Source: Spongiibacteraceae bacterium
Lineage (GTDB): Bacteria > Pseudomonadota > Gammaproteobacteria > Pseudomonadales > PIVM01
DNA length: 7,212 nucleotides
Assembly: GCA_030618505.1 (NCBI GenBank)
Contig: JAUXDF010000161.1
Location: 1 to 7,212 of the forward strand
Direction: 5' to 3'
Positions 6,599 to 7,212 of this stretch are shown here, one piece after another. The notes below the pieces were generated by a model. The model did not search any database, was not told where the DNA came from, and worked only from the letters and a program-made list of their open reading frames with translations. Position numbers and translations under genes: made by a program. Within the stretch, counting starts at the first letter, position 1; the number at the start of each line of letters is the position of its first letter.

Positions 6599-6640
6599 AT
6601 GCTGATGGACAAACAGCGTTTAAACTGCATAAACCGATGA
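6599..6640 (+). CDS. Possible 13-codon ORF with perfect Shine-Dalgarno
   Basis: AGAGGAGG (6585-6592) lies exactly 6 bases before ATG 6599. The product, MLMDKQRLNCINR, ends at TGA 6640. It runs divergently from the porin operon. The ribosome-binding site is the best match to the 16S rRNA tail in the window, but the peptide is very short and has no recognised motif. It could be a leader peptide, a microprotein or coincidence. Confidence 0.2.
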   Translation: MLMDKQRLNCINR

Positions 6641-6876
6641 TGTAAACCAAATTTAATCATATAGGGCAAAAACCAAATACCTTTATATTTTACACCGTTC
6701 AGCGCCAAAGCGCCCTGCCCGCATAATCTTCCTTGCGGATCTGCAATTCAAATCACATAAAGAACAACACAGTTTCATCTTAGTGCCCGGAAGATTTTTT
6801 ATTCTAGAATTTAAGTATAGACCTGATGGCTAATTTAGCTGCTTATTTCGTAACTATTCAGCAAAGGCACAAAGCC
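6641..6876. other. Gene-free AT-rich stretch
   Basis: No frame with coding character is seen. The minus-strand frame 6394-6708 begins with TTG, lacks a Shine-Dalgarno sequence and has no protein-like composition. One short inverted repeat, GCGC-CAAA-GCGC, occurs near 6703-6714 without a T-tract. Nothing else is recognised. Confidence 0.4.
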
Positions 6877-6950
6877 CGTCACTCCGGCAGTCTTTTAGAC
6901 GGAATCCAGTTTGCAGGACTCTGGATTCCTGACAAAACACTTCGAGAATA
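6877..6950. repeat. Degenerate dispersed hairpin with GGAATCCAG/CTGGATTCC core
   Basis: GGAATCCAG (6901-6909) and CTGGATTCC (6921-6929) are a perfect 9-base inverted repeat with an 11-base loop. The flank GTCACTCCGGCAG..TTTTAGAC (6878-6900) and the right flank TGACAAAACACTTC (6930-6943) pair only in part, as in a decayed long hairpin. The core matches the widespread proteobacterial GTCATTCC..GGAATCCAG..CTGGATTCC..GGAATGAC class of intergenic repeats. That match is from memory, and copy number cannot be checked here. Confidence 0.6.
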
Positions 6951-7066
6951 AGGAAAATAAAAAGTTATAAGCTATTATTTTATAGTCGTTTTTATTATCG
7001 CGAAAAGATATTGGAGGGGCGAGAAAAACAACAATGGGCTGGTAATAACTCATCCAAACCCTCGAC

Positions 7067-7152
7067 TTAGTTAGTGCCCATCCAGAAATTAGACAAAGAG
7101 TTCCTGGCCAACACAAATCTTGCGACTTAAAGGCCTTGAAAAGGCCTAGGAG
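7067..7152. repeat. Dispersed palindromic repeat, copy 2 (right arm missing)
   Basis: Bases 7120-7152 are identical to 1-33, including the AGGCCTT-GAA-AAGGCCT hairpin (7130-7146). The left arm (7101-7120, containing TCCTGGCCAAC) and the outer block (7067-7088) match copy 1's right side in inverted orientation. Where copy 1 continues with its right arm (from position 34), copy 2 changes at 7153 to unrelated sequence beginning GCTGTCGG. This could be a deletion or an insertion junction. Confidence 0.7.
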
Positions 7153-7212
7153 GCTGTCGGATTTAACGCTGTTCTACTGCGAAAAAACATAAATCAGCCA
7201 TTTTTCACATTC
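7153..7212. other. Unassigned end of window after the repeat junction
   Basis: Sixty bases starting GCTGTCGGATTTAACG replace the expected right arm of repeat copy 2. The abrupt change and the GGCTGTCGG-like edge would suit the end of an insertion sequence, but no transposase frame or second end is inside the window, so this stays open. Confidence 0.2.

Noticed and set aside
6656..6668. GGGCAAAAACC, faintly like part of a GEMM cyclic di-GMP riboswitch
   Set aside because: The rest of the conserved aptamer (paired arms, tetraloop and receptor) is absent and it lies on the strand opposite to the operon.
6394..6708. 104-codon minus-strand frame upstream of the porin
   Set aside because: TTG start without Shine-Dalgarno, no domain, and it overlaps the probable promoter and leader of the porin gene.
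6895..7116. 73-codon minus-strand frame between the two repeats
   Set aside because: It runs through both non-coding repeats and has no ribosome-binding site; the open frame is probably accidental.

Overview
The window looks like chromosomal DNA of a marine-type gammaproteobacterium of moderate, slightly AT-leaning base composition. This is an inference. It rests on the mix of a slim porin-like barrel, a PstS-like mini binding protein and a large membrane-bound GGDEF-EAL protein, plus the dispersed palindromic repeats between genes. No RNA gene, CRISPR array or complete transposase is visible, so the species cannot be named.

Layout. Bases 1-103 are one copy of a dispersed palindromic repeat, cut by the window start. 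Bases 236-372 hold two tiny coupled reading frames (10 and 34 codons), each with a near-perfect Shine-Dalgarno sequence. They are followed by about 240 bases rich in inverted repeats that end in a terminator-like hairpin, possibly a small structured RNA. Bases 924-1199 encode a small secreted four-cysteine protein with its own extended -10 promoter and a clear Rho-independent terminator. Bases 1351-1590 hold a doubtful small hydrophilic ORF, convergent with the main operon and overlapped by a second open frame.

The core is a three-gene minus-strand unit read from about 6334 down to 1602: a porin-like outer-membrane barrel, then a short periplasmic PstS-like substrate-binding protein, then a 950-residue inner-membrane protein. 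The last has a periplasmic sensor, PAS, GGDEF and EAL domains, and all recognisable catalytic residues are present. The three products occupy outer membrane, periplasm and inner membrane in gene order. The most interesting reading is one signal path: the barrel admits a ligand or senses the envelope, the binding protein carries the signal, and the GGDEF-EAL receptor converts it into a change in cyclic di-GMP. The arrangement recalls NspS-MbaA and YfiBNR but uses different parts.

Bases 6335-7212 hold no convincing large gene. They contain a possible promoter for the operon, a 13-codon frame with a perfect Shine-Dalgarno sequence, a degenerate hairpin built on GGAATCCAG/CTGGATTCC, an AT-rich stretch, and a second copy of the palindromic repeat. 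That copy shares 33 identical bases with positions 1-33 and its right side runs into unrelated sequence.
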